From NCBI RefSeq assembly GCF_000372865.1, contig NZ_KB889965.1, positions 3,207,450 through 3,271,449 on the forward strand: a DNA stretch of 64,000 bases, in the 5' to 3' direction. Both the position numbers and the translations under genes were made by a program. Below, in pieces: positions 18,132-27,735 of this stretch. Within the stretch, counting starts at the first letter, position 1, and every line of letters starts with the position of its first letter. The DNA comes from Methylosarcina fibrata AML-C10 (GTDB lineage Bacteria; Pseudomonadota; Gammaproteobacteria; Methylococcales; Methylomonadaceae). The notes under the pieces were generated by a model. That model ran no database searches. It saw nothing but the letters and a program-made list of their open reading frames with translations, and was not told the origin of the DNA.

Positions 18132-18617
18132 TTATTCAAAGATTGTTACTTTGATCGCCGCTTCGATCTTCTCAATAAGCCTCTGTGCTAACCCTTCAAG
18201 CACATCGAGTTCGAAATCGTGTGGATCGTAGATAGTTTCCAGACTTTCGAAATACTCAAACTCTTTTCTTGGATACAGCTTGTTCGCCTTTTCGATCGAT
18301 TCTCGTTCTTTGTGAGAAATTTCGAAATATTGCGCCAAGCCGTTTCCTTCTGCGGCATCTAGCGCCTTCACCAAATCATGATTCAGCTTCTTCCGATTTT
18401 TCTTCTTGTATCCGGCAGTGAAAAGAAATGCTTTCAACGCCAGTTCAATGGAATGACAGATCAAGTAATACCGAACAGGGGAAAACCGATGCTCAGGAGC
18501 TTGAAAAGCTCGAGCAGCGGCGAGGAAATCTGCTGCGTAATTCCTTAGCCAATGGCCATCGACATGGGCAACGACATTTGATATCTGCAATGTGACTTCT
18601 TTGCCGCTTGAACTCAC
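18132..18617 (-). CDS. Cassette C: HEPN-domain protein
   Basis: A 161-residue all-helical protein. ICHSIELALKAFLFTAGYKK followed by NRKKLNHDLVKAL is a HEPN pattern, and RKKLNH is an intact R-x4-H motif, the catalytic signature of HEPN ribonucleases. Many HEPN proteins are toxins or defence effectors; no partner nucleotidyltransferase or antitoxin is in the same cassette. It is bounded by attC sites 3 and 4. Confidence 0.78.
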   Translation of the reverse strand: MSSSGKEVTLQISNVVAHVDGHWLRNYAADFLAAARAFQAPEHRFSPVRYYLICHSIELALKAFLFTAGYKKKNRKKLNHDLVKALDAAEGNGLAQYFEISHKERESIEKANKLYPRKEFEYFESLETIYDPHDFELDVLEGLAQRLIEKIEAAIKVTIFE

Positions 18618-18638
18618 AGGCCCCCCTCTGTTTTTCGC

Positions 18639-18700
18639 ACCTAACTTAAATCTCAGTTGCCGCCGCGTTAGCGGCGGTCAACTGGAGCGTTGGGTTAGGT
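18639..18700 (-). repeat. Integron attC site 4
   Basis: A 62-bp site beginning ACCTAAC and ending GTTAGGT, both perfect core matches. The body has AGTTGACCGCCGC facing GCGGCGGCAACT. The stop codon of the upstream NYN gene overlaps the R'' core. Confidence 0.92.
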
Positions 18701-19531
18701 ATTTAAGTTAACTTTCGTCTCGGACTTTGCTCGGACATATAAATTTTTGTAGTCAGAACCATCTACGGCTCGTTCCTCAGTTACAAAAATATCCGACATT
18801 GCTTTTACGAGATCAGAAAGTTTTTTATATCCGTATGTGCGCGAATCAAAATCTGATTTCAGTTTATTTAGATAGCTTCCAAAAGTTCCAAGATGCGCCC
18901 AGCCGCTATCATCACTTGATTGCTCTAGCGCATCCAATACAAACTCTTTTGGGAAAACTGGCTGTAGTGGATTAGGGGATTCGCTAATTACGGGAGAAGC
19001 GGAGGCTTTTTGCTGATTCACGTTCTCTGTTAAAGATACAGTAGATTCAGTCTGAGCGGAAGGTCGTAGCACTTCAGTGAAAATGAACTTGTGACACGCA
19101 TTTTTGAATGCGTCTGGTGTTTTTTGTTCACCAAAGCCAAGCACAGTTAGCCCTTCTTCTCTAAGTCGCATTGCTAAACCGGTAAAATCGCTGTCACTGG
19201 TAACAAGGCAAAACCCATCGAATTTGCGTGTATAAAGTAAATCCATAGCATCAATTATCAATGTGCTATCCGTTGCATTCTTGCCTGTAGTATAGGCAAA
19301 TTGCTGTACTGGCTTTATTGCATGTTTTTGTAATACCTTTTTCCATGATGCGCTGGTTGGTGCCGTGAAGTCTCCATAGATTCGTTTAACAGTGGCTTCA
19401 CCAAATTTGGCTATTTCGGCTAAAAGTCCTTCAATGACGGTGGCTTGTGCATTATCGGCATCAATAAGAACCGCTAATCTCAACGTGGGGTCTTCCGATT
19501 CAATTTTGGCTACAAATTTTGGAGATACCAT
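18695..19531 (-). CDS. Cassette B: NYN-domain ribonuclease-like protein with LOTUS/OST-HTH domain
   Basis: This 278-residue protein begins with a NYN/PIN-like domain: Asp in LAVLIDADNAQ, Asp in GKNATDSTLIIDAMDLLY and Asp in CLVTSDSDFTGLAMRLREEG, the usual acidic cluster. A C-terminal region (EQSSDDSGWAHLGTFGSYL, then YGYKKLSDLVKAM) matches the OST-HTH/LOTUS RNA-binding domain. The combination is widespread in LabA-like proteins thought to cleave or bind RNA. It occupies one cassette alone, between attC sites 4 and 5. Confidence 0.88.
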   Translation of the reverse strand: MVSPKFVAKIESEDPTLRLAVLIDADNAQATVIEGLLAEIAKFGEATVKRIYGDFTAPTSASWKKVLQKHAIKPVQQFAYTTGKNATDSTLIIDAMDLLYTRKFDGFCLVTSDSDFTGLAMRLREEGLTVLGFGEQKTPDAFKNACHKFIFTEVLRPSAQTESTVSLTENVNQQKASASPVISESPNPLQPVFPKEFVLDALEQSSDDSGWAHLGTFGSYLNKLKSDFDSRTYGYKKLSDLVKAMSDIFVTEERAVDGSDYKNLYVRAKSETKVNLNT

Positions 19532-19553
19532 TTTGTTCCTATATCTATGATGT

Positions 19554-19622
19554 GTCTAACGTAAAGCTAAGCCGACCGCTGGAGCGGGGCGGAAGCGGTT
19601 CGGATTGAGCGCCATGTTAGGA
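19554..19622 (-). repeat. Integron attC site 5
   Basis: A 69-bp site ending GTTAGAC (perfect R') and beginning TCCTAAC (R'' with one mismatch). GAACCGCTTCCGCCCC faces a GC-rich complement across the stem. The stop codon of the upstream DUF2806 gene overlaps the R'' core. Confidence 0.88.
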
Positions 19623-20474
19623 GATTTGCGCTTCTGGCAGATACGCACGCCATTTTTCTTTAACATAGTCAGCAAAGCCTTCCACGCCGGGAGCGTTAAT
19701 AATACTTGCCAACTCTTTTCCAGCTTGCGTAAGGAGCACATTTCCTAGCTCAAGATTATTGTCTGTATCTTTCTGCATTGTTAAAGCCAATGGCTGCCCA
19801 CAGTAACCTACGACAAATTGTTTTGGCAAGCGCTGCCTACTAAAGCCCGCGATTCCATTAAATTGGATAAGGCCTAAACTATCCAAATGTGACAAACTCT
19901 CAAAATTTATTCCTACTTTGTTATATATCTCTGCCTGAGGATCAAAGACCAGCGGGGTAAAGTTTCCGATAAACCAACCAAACCGACATAAAGATTGGAA
20001 TAGCAATGCATCTTTTTTGTCTAAATCGCTAAATAGGTTAACTGTTCTCTTGGAATATGTACCTGGTGAATTAGCCTCACCAGCCAATACTTTTGCCCAA
20101 AGAGTTTGCATTTCGTCATCAGAAATTATTCTTGACTTATCGAAGAAGTTCGCAATCCAATCATCTTCCATCTGCTCCGGCTTTGATTCTTGTTTCAAAT
20201 GCGGTATAGATTTTTTTGTAATTTCCTCCATGTTTTCTTGTCGATTTGCTTCTTCCTCAACAAACCGATGCATCGCGCGACGATGAAGTTCAGTAATTTC
20301 AATTTCAGATTTTGCTTTTATGAGGTTGGCTTCAGCTTCGGCCTTGGCAACACGCTTTATTTGCCATGGCTCAAAAACCCCACCAATTGCGGATGAAACT
20401 TTTTGAATCAAAGTGTCCGCAGGCTTGGATAAGTCTCCAAGATTAACTAATGAAGTCGAATTGTCGTCTGACAT
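19617..20474 (-). CDS. Cassette A: DUF2806-like protein
   Basis: A 285-residue protein. ATG at 20474 is preferred since AGGAG lies five bases upstream; a TTG opens the longer frame. The central TLWAKVLAGEANSPGTYSKRT block with the preceding DDWIANFFDKSRIISDDEMQ is typical of DUF2806. An N-terminal helix (RVAKAEAEANLIKAKSEIEI) is probably coiled coil. Family function is unknown; members occur in mobile regions. Bounded by attC sites 5 and 6. Confidence 0.75.
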   Translation of the reverse strand: MSDDNSTSLVNLGDLSKPADTLIQKVSSAIGGVFEPWQIKRVAKAEAEANLIKAKSEIEITELHRRAMHRFVEEEANRQENMEEITKKSIPHLKQESKPEQMEDDWIANFFDKSRIISDDEMQTLWAKVLAGEANSPGTYSKRTVNLFSDLDKKDALLFQSLCRFGWFIGNFTPLVFDPQAEIYNKVGINFESLSHLDSLGLIQFNGIAGFSRQRLPKQFVVGYCGQPLALTMQKDTDNNLELGNVLLTQAGKELASIINAPGVEGFADYVKEKWRAYLPEAQIS

Positions 20475-20480
20475 CTTCAC

Positions 20481-20541
20481 TCCTAACAAATAAGCATTTT
20501 ATCTGTCGTGCGCAAGCATGACAGATAAATGTGTGTTGGAC
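20481..20541 (-). repeat. Integron attC site 6
   Basis: A 61-bp site beginning GTCCAAC (perfect R'') and ending GTTAGGA (one mismatch in R'). ATTTATCTGTC faces GACAGATAAAAT. The gene that should precede it is missing; an IS91-type element lies there instead. The 290 bp between this site and the transposase contain a small inverted repeat (TAAGCC facing GGCTTA) and nothing else recognisable. Confidence 0.85.
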
Positions 20542-20832
20542 TAAGCCGCTCTGGATGTTTGGCTTAGCCCGCCTTCTTTATTAATGGGGATTGTATTGTT
20601 TTCGAGCAGGGTTGTCCAAGATTTATCGGCTTTCTATGGACGTTAGTCTTGTTTGTAACTGACCGATTAGCTTCTGATAGGTCCGTCGAGGGAAGGATTT
20701 ATTCAATTTTGTTCGCTTCATTTGTTAGTTTTTCGGTTTTTTCTTTCTCTCGGCCGCACGGTATCCCAGGCCTTTTGGCGCCTGTGGACGGGCTGTGCCG
20801 TTCCTGGCTTAAGCTTCCGATCGGTTTATCGC

Positions 20833-21984
20833 TTAGCCATACTCTATGCGCTTGGGCGCTATCTCTCCGACGACGATCATACGGCCTGTTTGGCATTGCG
20901 GACATAACTGCGGTTTTTCAATGATCGGCGCGGTAACGGGCTGACTGTTTACAACTTCCTGCTCGACGATCTCTTGCTCGGCTATGGCTTGCAGAGTATG
21001 CCGGATTTGCGCCAGCTTTTGTCGCCGGCATCGGTTGGCGAGAAAGCCGTAATGGCGAATGCGCATGAACCCGATCGGCAAAATATGCCATAAGAAGCGT
21101 CGAATCAGTTCTTCACCGCCCAACACCATGACTTTGTTGCGGTCATGATCCCGGTAGTCCTTGTAGCGCAGATGCACTTGGTCTTCGTCTATCTGCCGGA
21201 TCCGCCCATTACTGAGTGCGGTTTTGCGACTGTAGCGGGCCAGATACTGGACCACTGTTTCGGCTTGGTTGAGATAGGCTTTGGTGTACACCACCCAGTC
21301 TGTTTGCATGAGCTCACGGAGTCGCGTATCGATTTCCGCAGGACGCGTGATCCGTTGCAGTTCACCGCGTTGCGCACTGTACCGCAGGCGGCAAACCATT
21401 CGACCCCGAAAAAATCGGGACAAGGCCCGGACCGGAAACAGGTAATTGCTTTTGGCCGGATGCCAGTCGCCTGCTTCGGTCAAGGCGCCGCCGGCGACCA
21501 GGCAGTGCAGATGCACATGCCGACTCAGATTTTGCCCCCAGGTATGCAAGACCGCGGTCATCCCCAGGGTGCCGTGCAATCGTTTCGGGTCTTGGCCAAA
21601 ATGATCCAAGGTTTCCCAAACGCTCTGGAATAAGCACCGGTAGATCACTTCGGGGTGCAGTTCGACCCAGCTATTGAGCGTATGCGGCAGTGTGAACACC
21701 AGGTGATAGTAGGTCACCGGCAGAACCGCCTGCAACTGCTGTTGGCACCAGGCTTGTTGGGCTTGGCCCTGGCATTGCGGGCAATGGCGGTCACGGCAGG
21801 AATGATACTGCGGCTGCTCGAAGCCGCACTGCCCGCAACGCCGTCGCAGGCCACCCAAGGCTTCGGTGCGGCATTGTTCGATATGCCGGCAGGCTTTTTG
21901 CTGAATCGGGGTGAGCGCATGCTGCGTCTGATAGGCGGGCAGAAATCGCTCGAAGACCGCCTGCAAGCCGACGTCGCCGCTCAT
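20833..21984 (-). CDS. IS91-family HUH transposase
   Basis: This 383-residue protein has an N-terminal zinc-binding region (RRRCGQCGF, then CRDRHCPQCQ), the HUH-like motif HVHLH at 156-160 and a Tyr-rich catalytic helix (YTKAYLNQAE, then YLARYSRKTA). A C-terminal CPQC forms part of a second zinc ribbon. The ATG at 21984 overlaps the recombinase stop codon (ATGA). An open frame continues upstream inside the recombinase gene but is out-of-frame read-through. Confidence 0.92.
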   Translation of the reverse strand: MSGDVGLQAVFERFLPAYQTQHALTPIQQKACRHIEQCRTEALGGLRRRCGQCGFEQPQYHSCRDRHCPQCQGQAQQAWCQQQLQAVLPVTYYHLVFTLPHTLNSWVELHPEVIYRCLFQSVWETLDHFGQDPKRLHGTLGMTAVLHTWGQNLSRHVHLHCLVAGGALTEAGDWHPAKSNYLFPVRALSRFFRGRMVCRLRYSAQRGELQRITRPAEIDTRLRELMQTDWVVYTKAYLNQAETVVQYLARYSRKTALSNGRIRQIDEDQVHLRYKDYRDHDRNKVMVLGGEELIRRFLWHILPIGFMRIRHYGFLANRCRRQKLAQIRHTLQAIAEQEIVEQEVVNSQPVTAPIIEKPQLCPQCQTGRMIVVGEIAPKRIEYG

Positions 21985-22832
21985 AACGGCTGCTCCAGTT
22001 GGGCCAACAGGTCGCCGCCGCTTCGGCTTTCCTGATAACCCGGCACCCAATGGACATAACGCAAGGTCGAGCGGATATTCTGATGGCCCAGCTGATGCTG
22101 CAGTTGATGCAGCGGCATGCCGGCTTCCAGCTGATGGGTCGCATAGGCGTGACGCAGGCTGTGAATGCCGCCGATCTTGTCGACCCCGGCGCGTCGTTTG
22201 GCCTCCGAAAAAAGCTTTTGCGCACTGGCAATACTCAACGGCGAGTGGGGATCGGCACCGGGAAACAGCCATTGCGGCGGCCGCAGTTCACGCCAATAGG
22301 CACGCAATAGCTGCAATAAAGTAGGCGACAGGATCACGGCCCGATCCTTAGCGCCTTTGCCTTGTTCCACTCGCAGCAGTCGCCGTTCGCCATCCAGGTG
22401 GCGAATCTGAATCGACACCAATTCACTGACACGAAGTCCGCAACCGTAACAGGTCGACAGTAACATGCGGTGTTTGAGGTTGCCGTGGGCCGCCAGGATG
22501 CGGCTGACTTCACTGCGCATCAGCAGTTCCGGAATGCGTTGTTCTTGTTTAGGCACCTGCAGCTTGACGCCAAAGCTGTCCTGGCCGAGGACGTGCAGAT
22601 AGAAAAAACGGAGCGCATTCAGATACAAGCGGCAAGTGGCCGGCGAGAGGTGGCGTTCTTTGACCAGTGCGAGGAAGAACCCTTGCAGTTCTTCCCCCGA
22701 CAGTTGAGCCGGCGAACGATGATAATACTTCGCCAACTCGGCGACAGCCATCAGATAACTGCGCTGGGTTCTCAGAGCCATGCCGCGTACCAGCATGGCA
22801 TCGATCATTTTTTGACGTAACGGAGTCATCAC
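21981..22832 (-). CDS. Tyrosine recombinase of the IS91-type element
   Basis: This 283-residue phage-integrase-family protein has an N-terminal SAM-like domain (LRTQRSYLMAVAELAKYYH) and catalytic residues Arg in GCGLRVSELVS, HxxR in HSLRHAYATHQ and Tyr in STLRYVHW. Paired recombinase and HUH transposase genes are known in a branch of IS91 elements. The extra domain that marks integron integrases, between the GKGAKDR block and HSLRH, is absent, so it is not IntI. Its start may be Met1 or Met2. Confidence 0.92.
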   Translation of the reverse strand: MMTPLRQKMIDAMLVRGMALRTQRSYLMAVAELAKYYHRSPAQLSGEELQGFFLALVKERHLSPATCRLYLNALRFFYLHVLGQDSFGVKLQVPKQEQRIPELLMRSEVSRILAAHGNLKHRMLLSTCYGCGLRVSELVSIQIRHLDGERRLLRVEQGKGAKDRAVILSPTLLQLLRAYWRELRPPQWLFPGADPHSPLSIASAQKLFSEAKRRAGVDKIGGIHSLRHAYATHQLEAGMPLHQLQHQLGHQNIRSTLRYVHWVPGYQESRSGGDLLAQLEQPL

Positions 22833-23131
22833 ATTTCTCCTCTAAAGACTGACCAACAGCGGTCAATCAGGAGTGTGCGACTTATTGTTACGAAAGGGAA
22901 ATTTAGAGCTGTGCCAAGGCACCGCGCAGCGGTTTAGTTCAACAAATAATTATACAGTTTCTGTATATCTTCCTGACTCTACATCTTATTTGCAACAAAT
23001 TTGTAACGTTAGTCAGTTGCTAACGGCATATCGTTCTAAATTGGAAGATATGCCGATCCAGATATTATTCTGAACCGGAATCATTGCCTTACTATCAGCG
23101 GCAAATAGTTGTATTCTGAAGGTAACCCAAT
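22833..23131. other. Non-coding flank of the IS91-type element
   Basis: This 299-bp stretch has a GC-rich hairpin-like segment near 22900-22930 followed by GTTCAAC at 22938, and an AT-rich palindrome ATACAGTTTCTGTAT near 22954. GTTC is a known IS91 target tetranucleotide, so one end of the element may be here, but no boundary can be fixed. The short open frames in it look spurious. Confidence 0.4.
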
Positions 23132-23719
23132 ATGTCCTTAAACAACAACCCCATCGAAATTACCCGCCTGACTCTGGCCGACCTTCGAGCCGACGAATCC
23201 GGCACGGCGATCGAACAACTGGCCGAACTGATCGTCGAAGCGTTTCGGGAGCCGCCGTGGCACGAGCATTTTTCGGCGTCGCGAATCCATTTCGGTCTGG
23301 GCGTCGAGCTGATGCGGCAGGGCGCGCTGCTGTACGCAGCCAAAGAGCAGGACGCCGGCCGGATCGTCGGCTATGTGCTGGGCAAGGAACTGGCCGCAGG
23401 CGAAGGCAACGGGCATCAGCAGACGTTAAAAGACATATCCGGCACGGCGGCGCTGGATTATCTCTGCGAGAACGGGCGGCGGGTATTTTACGTAAGCGGG
23501 CTGGCGGTCAGGTCCGGCTTCAGGCGCCGAGGCATCGCCGAGCGGCTTTCGCTGGCCTTGCTCGACGAGCTGCGCCGGCAGGGATTTTCTTACCGTCTGG
23601 GGCGCACCGACCGTTCGATGATCAGCATGCGCAATCTGTATCAAAAGCTGGGATTCAGGGAATTGCCGGTCACCGACGCCAACCACTCCGAGCGAAGCTA
23701 CTGGCTACTGGCGCTGTGA
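23132..23719 (+). CDS. GNAT-family N-acetyltransferase
   Basis: This 195-residue protein has the GNAT acetyl-CoA motif in [25 protein letters not shown], then the beta4-alpha4 region [29 protein letters not shown] enzymes transfer an acetyl group to an amine; the substrate is not evident. It overlaps the 3' end of uvrA by 22 bp in convergent orientation. Confidence 0.85.
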   Translation: MSLNNNPIEITRLTLADLRADESGTAIEQLAELIVEAFREPPWHEHFSASRIHFGLGVELMRQGALLYAAKEQDAGRIVGYVLGKELAAGEGNGHQQTLKDISGTAALDYLCENGRRVFYVSGLAVRSGFRRRGIAERLSLALLDELRRQGFSYRLGRTDRSMISMRNLYQKLGFRELPVTDANHSERSYWLLAL

Positions 23720-26580
23720 CCTTCACTCGCTGCCCTTTTCTTGACCGTTTGCGCAGGCTGATCGGTCTCGAAAAACCGCTTTAGATAAACGCCGGTATGG
23801 GAGACCGGGTTTGCCGAGACCTGCCGGGGCGTGCCTTCGGCGATCAGAAGGCCGCCGCCATCGCCGCCTTCGGGTCCCATGTCGACGATCCAGTCGGCGG
23901 TCTTGATCACGTCCAGGTTGTGCTCGATGACGATGACGGTATTGCCGTGGTCGCGCAGGGTATGCAGCACCGCCAGGAGCTGCTTGATGTCGTGGAAGTG
24001 CAGCCCGGTCGTCGGCTCGTCGAGAATGTACAGCGTTTTGCCGGTGTCGCGCTTGGACAGTTCCTTCGACAGCTTGACCCGCTGCGCCTCGCCGCCGGAC
24101 AGCGTGGTGGCGTTCTGGCCCAGCGTGATGTAGCTCAAGCCGACCTCGGTCATCGTTTGCAGTTTCCGGGCCAGCGCCGGTATCGCGCTGAAGAACTCGG
24201 CCGCGTCTTCGACGGTCATCGCCAGCACTTCGTGGATGTTCTTGCCTTTGTAGCGGATTTCCAGCGTCTCCCGGTTGTAGCGCTTGCCGTGGCAAACTTC
24301 GCAGTTGACGAAGATGTCGGGCAGAAAATGCATTTCGACCTTGATCACGCCGTCGCCCTTGCAGGCCTCGCAGCGCCCGCCTTTGACGTTGAAGCTGAAG
24401 CGTCCGGGCGTGTAGCCGCGGGAGCGCGCTTCCGGCGTCGCCGCGAACAGCTCGCGGATCGGCGTAAACAGCCCGGTGTAGGTCGCCGGATTCGAACGCG
24501 GCGTGCGGCCGATCGGACTTTGGTCGATGTCGACCACCTTGTCGAAATGCTCCAGCCCGTCGACGCCGTCGCAGGGCGCAGGCAAGGCGCCGGCGCGGTT
24601 GATCACGCGCGCGGCCTGGCAGAACAGGGTGTCGTTGACCAGCGTCGATTTGCCGGAGCCGGAAACGCCGGTCACGCAGGTTAAAAGGCCGACCGGAAAG
24701 GCGATGTCGACGTTTTTCAGATTGTTGCCCCGGGCATTGCGGACGACGATCCGCCTGTCCGGGTCCGGAGGCTTCAGCGCGGCGGGCACGTCGATGCCGT
24801 TTTTCCCGGACAGATACTGCCCGGTCAGGGATTCCGGCGTATTGACGATGTCCTCGACGCTGCCTTGCGCGACGATGCGGCCGCCGTGCACGCCGGCGCC
24901 GGGACCGATGTCGACGATGTGCTGGGCCGAACGGATCGCGTCTTCGTCGTGCTCGACCACGATCACGGTGTTGCCGAGATCGCGCAGACGGAACAGCGTA
25001 TTCAGCAGTCGCTGGTTGTCCCTCTGGTGCAGCCCGATCGAAGGCTCGTCGAGCACGTACATGACCCCGACCAGGCCCGCGCCGATCTGACTGGCCAGAC
25101 GGATGCGCTGGGCTTCGCCGCCGGAAAGCGTCTCGGCGCTGCGGTCCAGGGTCAGATAGTCGAGGCCGACGTTGACCAGAAACTCCAGCCGCTCCTGAAT
25201 TTCCTTGATGATTTTGACCGCCACTTCGCCGCGCTTACCGGGCAGGCTGAGCTGCTGAAAAAAATTCAGCGCCTTCCGGATCGGAAAGGCGGTCAGATGA
25301 TGGACCGGCAGATTTTCGATGAACACGTTCCGCGCGGAAATGTTCAATCTCGCTCCGTCGCAAACGCTGCACGGCTTTTGTGATAAATACTTCGACAGTT
25401 CCTCTCTGACCAGTTGCGAGTCGGTTTCGTGATAGCGCCGCTCCATGACGGCAATGATGCCTTCGAAGCGGTGTCGCTTCTTCTTGGAATAGCCGAATTC
25501 GCTGAGCAGCTTGAATTCGATCTCTTCGTCGCCGCTGCCGTACAGGATGATCGCCTGGATCTCCCGGGACAGCTCCGAGAAGGGCTGCTCCGGATCGAAG
25601 CCGTAATGCTTGGCCAGGGAGCAGATGATTTGATAGTAATACGCATTGCGCCGGTCCCAGCCGCGGATCGCACCGCCCGCGAGGCTGATGTCCGGGTTGT
25701 GCACGACCAGCTCCGGATCGAAAAATTCGCGGATGCCCAGGCCGTCGCAACTGCCGCAGGCGCCCTTGGGATTATTGAAAGAAAAGATGCGGGGCTCCAG
25801 CTCGGTCAGGCTGTAACCGCAATGAGGACAGGCGTAGCGTTCGGAGAAAAGAAGTTCCGCACCGTCGTCCAGGCACGCCGCGATCGCTTTGCCGTCGGCG
25901 AGCCTGAGCGCGGTCTCGAAGGATTCCGCCAGCCTCAGGGTGATGTCGTCGCGGATCTTGAAGCGGTCGATGATCGCTTCGATGGTGTGCTTCTTTTTAG
26001 GCTCCAGCGCCGGCGCTTCGTCGAGATCGTAAACGATGCCGTCGATGCGGGCGCGAATGAAGCCCTGGGCGCGCAGATCGTCGAGCAGTTGCGTATGCTC
26101 GCCCTTGCGCTCGTTGATCACCGGCGCCAGCAGCATCCAGCGCTGGTCCTGCGGCTGCGCCAGAACCTGGTCGACCATCTGGCTGACCGTCTGCGCTTCC
26201 AGCGACACCTGATGCTCCGGGCAGCGCGGCGTGCCGGCCCGGGCATAGAGCAAGCGCAGGTAATCGTAGATTTCGGTGATGGTGCCGACGGTGGAGCGGG
26301 GGTTGTGCGAGGTCGACTTTTGCTCGATGGAAATCGCCGGCGACAGTCCCTCGATATGGTCGACGTCGGGCTTTTCCATCATCGACAGGAACTGGCGCGC
26401 ATAGGCGGAGAGCGATTCGACGTAGCGCCTTTGTCCTTCCGCATAAATCGTGTCGAAAGCCAGCGACGACTTGCCCGAACCGGAAAGTCCGGTAATGACG
26501 ATGAGCCGGTCCCGAGGCAGATCGAGATCGATGTTTTTCAGGTTGTGGGTACGGGCGCCGCGAATGCTGATGGTATCCAT
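23698..26580 (-). CDS. uvrA: Excinuclease ABC subunit A
   Basis: This 960-residue protein is full length for UvrA. Two ABC ATPase modules are seen, with Walker [11 protein letters not shown] near the start and [10 protein letters not shown] mid-protein, and two LSGGEAQR signatures. Zinc modules are present ([10 protein letters not shown] with CGSC, and CEACKGDG with CEVCHG). UvrA finds bulky DNA lesions and loads UvrB in nucleotide excision repair. The ATG at 26580 is chosen over the TTG just before it. It is divergent from lpxH. Confidence 0.98.
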   Translation of the reverse strand: MDTISIRGARTHNLKNIDLDLPRDRLIVITGLSGSGKSSLAFDTIYAEGQRRYVESLSAYARQFLSMMEKPDVDHIEGLSPAISIEQKSTSHNPRSTVGTITEIYDYLRLLYARAGTPRCPEHQVSLEAQTVSQMVDQVLAQPQDQRWMLLAPVINERKGEHTQLLDDLRAQGFIRARIDGIVYDLDEAPALEPKKKHTIEAIIDRFKIRDDITLRLAESFETALRLADGKAIAACLDDGAELLFSERYACPHCGYSLTELEPRIFSFNNPKGACGSCDGLGIREFFDPELVVHNPDISLAGGAIRGWDRRNAYYYQIICSLAKHYGFDPEQPFSELSREIQAIILYGSGDEEIEFKLLSEFGYSKKKRHRFEGIIAVMERRYHETDSQLVREELSKYLSQKPCSVCDGARLNISARNVFIENLPVHHLTAFPIRKALNFFQQLSLPGKRGEVAVKIIKEIQERLEFLVNVGLDYLTLDRSAETLSGGEAQRIRLASQIGAGLVGVMYVLDEPSIGLHQRDNQRLLNTLFRLRDLGNTVIVVEHDEDAIRSAQHIVDIGPGAGVHGGRIVAQGSVEDIVNTPESLTGQYLSGKNGIDVPAALKPPDPDRRIVVRNARGNNLKNVDIAFPVGLLTCVTGVSGSGKSTLVNDTLFCQAARVINRAGALPAPCDGVDGLEHFDKVVDIDQSPIGRTPRSNPATYTGLFTPIRELFAATPEARSRGYTPGRFSFNVKGGRCEACKGDGVIKVEMHFLPDIFVNCEVCHGKRYNRETLEIRYKGKNIHEVLAMTVEDAAEFFSAIPALARKLQTMTEVGLSYITLGQNATTLSGGEAQRVKLSKELSKRDTGKTLYILDEPTTGLHFHDIKQLLAVLHTLRDHGNTVIVIEHNLDVIKTADWIVDMGPEGGDGGGLLIAEGTPRQVSANPVSHTGVYLKRFFETDQPAQTVKKRAASEGHSASSQ

Positions 26581-26735
26581 CAAAAGATTCCTGCTATTGA
26601 AAGAACTCCATACTATACGATCAAATTTATCTTCAACACAAACTCCGGTTGGTAAAAGCGGACGCAGCCATTATGATAGGCCCGCCTTATTCAACACGAT
26701 CGGCCTTTCCGTTTTCTCAATTCGCTCGCTTGTCC

Positions 26736-27461
26736 ATGAACAACGAAATTCTGTTTATTTCCGATCTCCACATCTCTCTCGAAAAAACCGAGATCACCCG
26801 GCGTTTTCTCCGTTTTTTGAAAGAGCGTGCACCCCAGGCCGCCGCCGTTTATATCCTGGGCGACCTGTTCGATTCCTGGATCGGAGACGACGACTCGACG
26901 CCACCGAACGATGCCGTCAAAACAGAGTTGAGAAGGCTCACCGCTTCGGGAACGAAAGTTTTTCTGATGCTGGGCAACCGCGATTTCCTGCTCGGCGAAA
27001 AATTCTGCCGGGACACCGGCGTAGTCCTGCTCGGCGATTACGAGGTGATCGATCTGTTCGGCGTGGCCACGCTCTTGACCCATGGCGACCTTCTTTGCAC
27101 CGACGACCTGCCTTATCAGGCGTTCCGAGCCAAATCCCGAACGCCCGAATGGCGGCGCTCGATCCTGTCGAAGCCGCTGGCGCTGCGCTTGTTGGGCGCG
27201 CGCTGGTACCGCTTCCGCAGCTTTTTGCACAAAAGGAAGAAAAGCCGGGAAATCATGGACGTCAATCCGGATACCGTGGTTCGGACGATGCGCGAACACG
27301 GCTGCTTGCGGCTGATCCATGGCCATACGCACCGTCCCGCCGTACATCGTTTGAGCATCGACGAACAGCCTGCCCAGCGCTTCGTGCTGGCCGACTGGAA
27401 AAAGGACGCGGCCGAGGTTTTATGCTGGAACGGCGAAGGTTACAGGATCGAACGAATCTGA
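26736..27461 (+). CDS. lpxH: UDP-2,3-diacylglucosamine diphosphatase
   Basis: This 241-residue calcineurin-like phosphoesterase has the complete metal motifs [28 protein letters not shown] and IHGHTHRP. LpxH removes UMP from UDP-2,3-diacylglucosamine in lipid A synthesis at the inner membrane. The ATG at 26736 begins [12 protein letters not shown], the normal family start; the longer open frame upstream has no family support. Confidence 0.95.
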   Translation: MNNEILFISDLHISLEKTEITRRFLRFLKERAPQAAAVYILGDLFDSWIGDDDSTPPNDAVKTELRRLTASGTKVFLMLGNRDFLLGEKFCRDTGVVLLGDYEVIDLFGVATLLTHGDLLCTDDLPYQAFRAKSRTPEWRRSILSKPLALRLLGARWYRFRSFLHKRKKSREIMDVNPDTVVRTMREHGCLRLIHGHTHRPAVHRLSIDEQPAQRFVLADWKKDAAEVLCWNGEGYRIERI

Positions 27462-27585
27462 TTTTCCGGAATTTCCGGTAAGGGTGTTCGGCGATTCATT
27501 CTTCAAATAGCCCCGGACCGAATCCGCAAGATAATAATTTTTTTGGCCTTTCGCTTTTTGCCTTGCGGTCCGAGTCTATTAAGGG

Positions 27586-27613
27586 TTGACTTTTTAAGGA
27601 AAATCATTAAATC
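27586..27613 (+). promoter_or_regulatory. Candidate sigma70 promoter of xoxF
   Basis: TTGACT at 27586 and TAAATC at 27608 are separated by 16 bp, with an AT-rich region between them and the xoxF start. The rest of the 274-bp gap upstream of xoxF shows no other feature. Transcription would give a leader of about 115 nt. Confidence 0.4.
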
Positions 27614-27735
27614 TACGCAGCTGGAGTGACCTGTTTTGATCACGAGCAGAACATTAAACATCACCCAAAACTAATATTAGTCAAAAAAACATAATCAGTA
27701 TTTTGTGGCATAACAAAATACCAGGAGAAAAAAAT

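Larger units (their letters stand above)
20833..22832 (-). mobile_element. IS91-type rolling-circle element (coding core; ends not located)
   Basis: Two overlapping genes, a tyrosine recombinase and a HUH transposase, form the coding core. The outer ends (oriIS and terIS) were not identified and lie in the flanking 290-300 bp on either side. The element sits at the upstream end of the cassette array. IS91/ISCR elements move by rolling-circle replication and can delete or carry adjacent DNA. Confidence 0.85.

Noticed and set aside
21985..22272. 96-residue N-terminal extension of the IS91 transposase
   Set aside because: It reads out of frame through the recombinase gene; the ATG overlapping the recombinase stop gives a normal transposase start.
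21981..22832. Tyrosine recombinase next to the cassette array as the integron integrase
   Set aside because: It lacks the extra domain between the GKGAKDR block and HSLRH that defines IntI, and it overlaps an HUH transposase in an IS91-type pair.
22873..23073. 66-codon open frame beside the IS91-type element
   Set aside because: No ribosome site, no domain and overlap with the likely element end.
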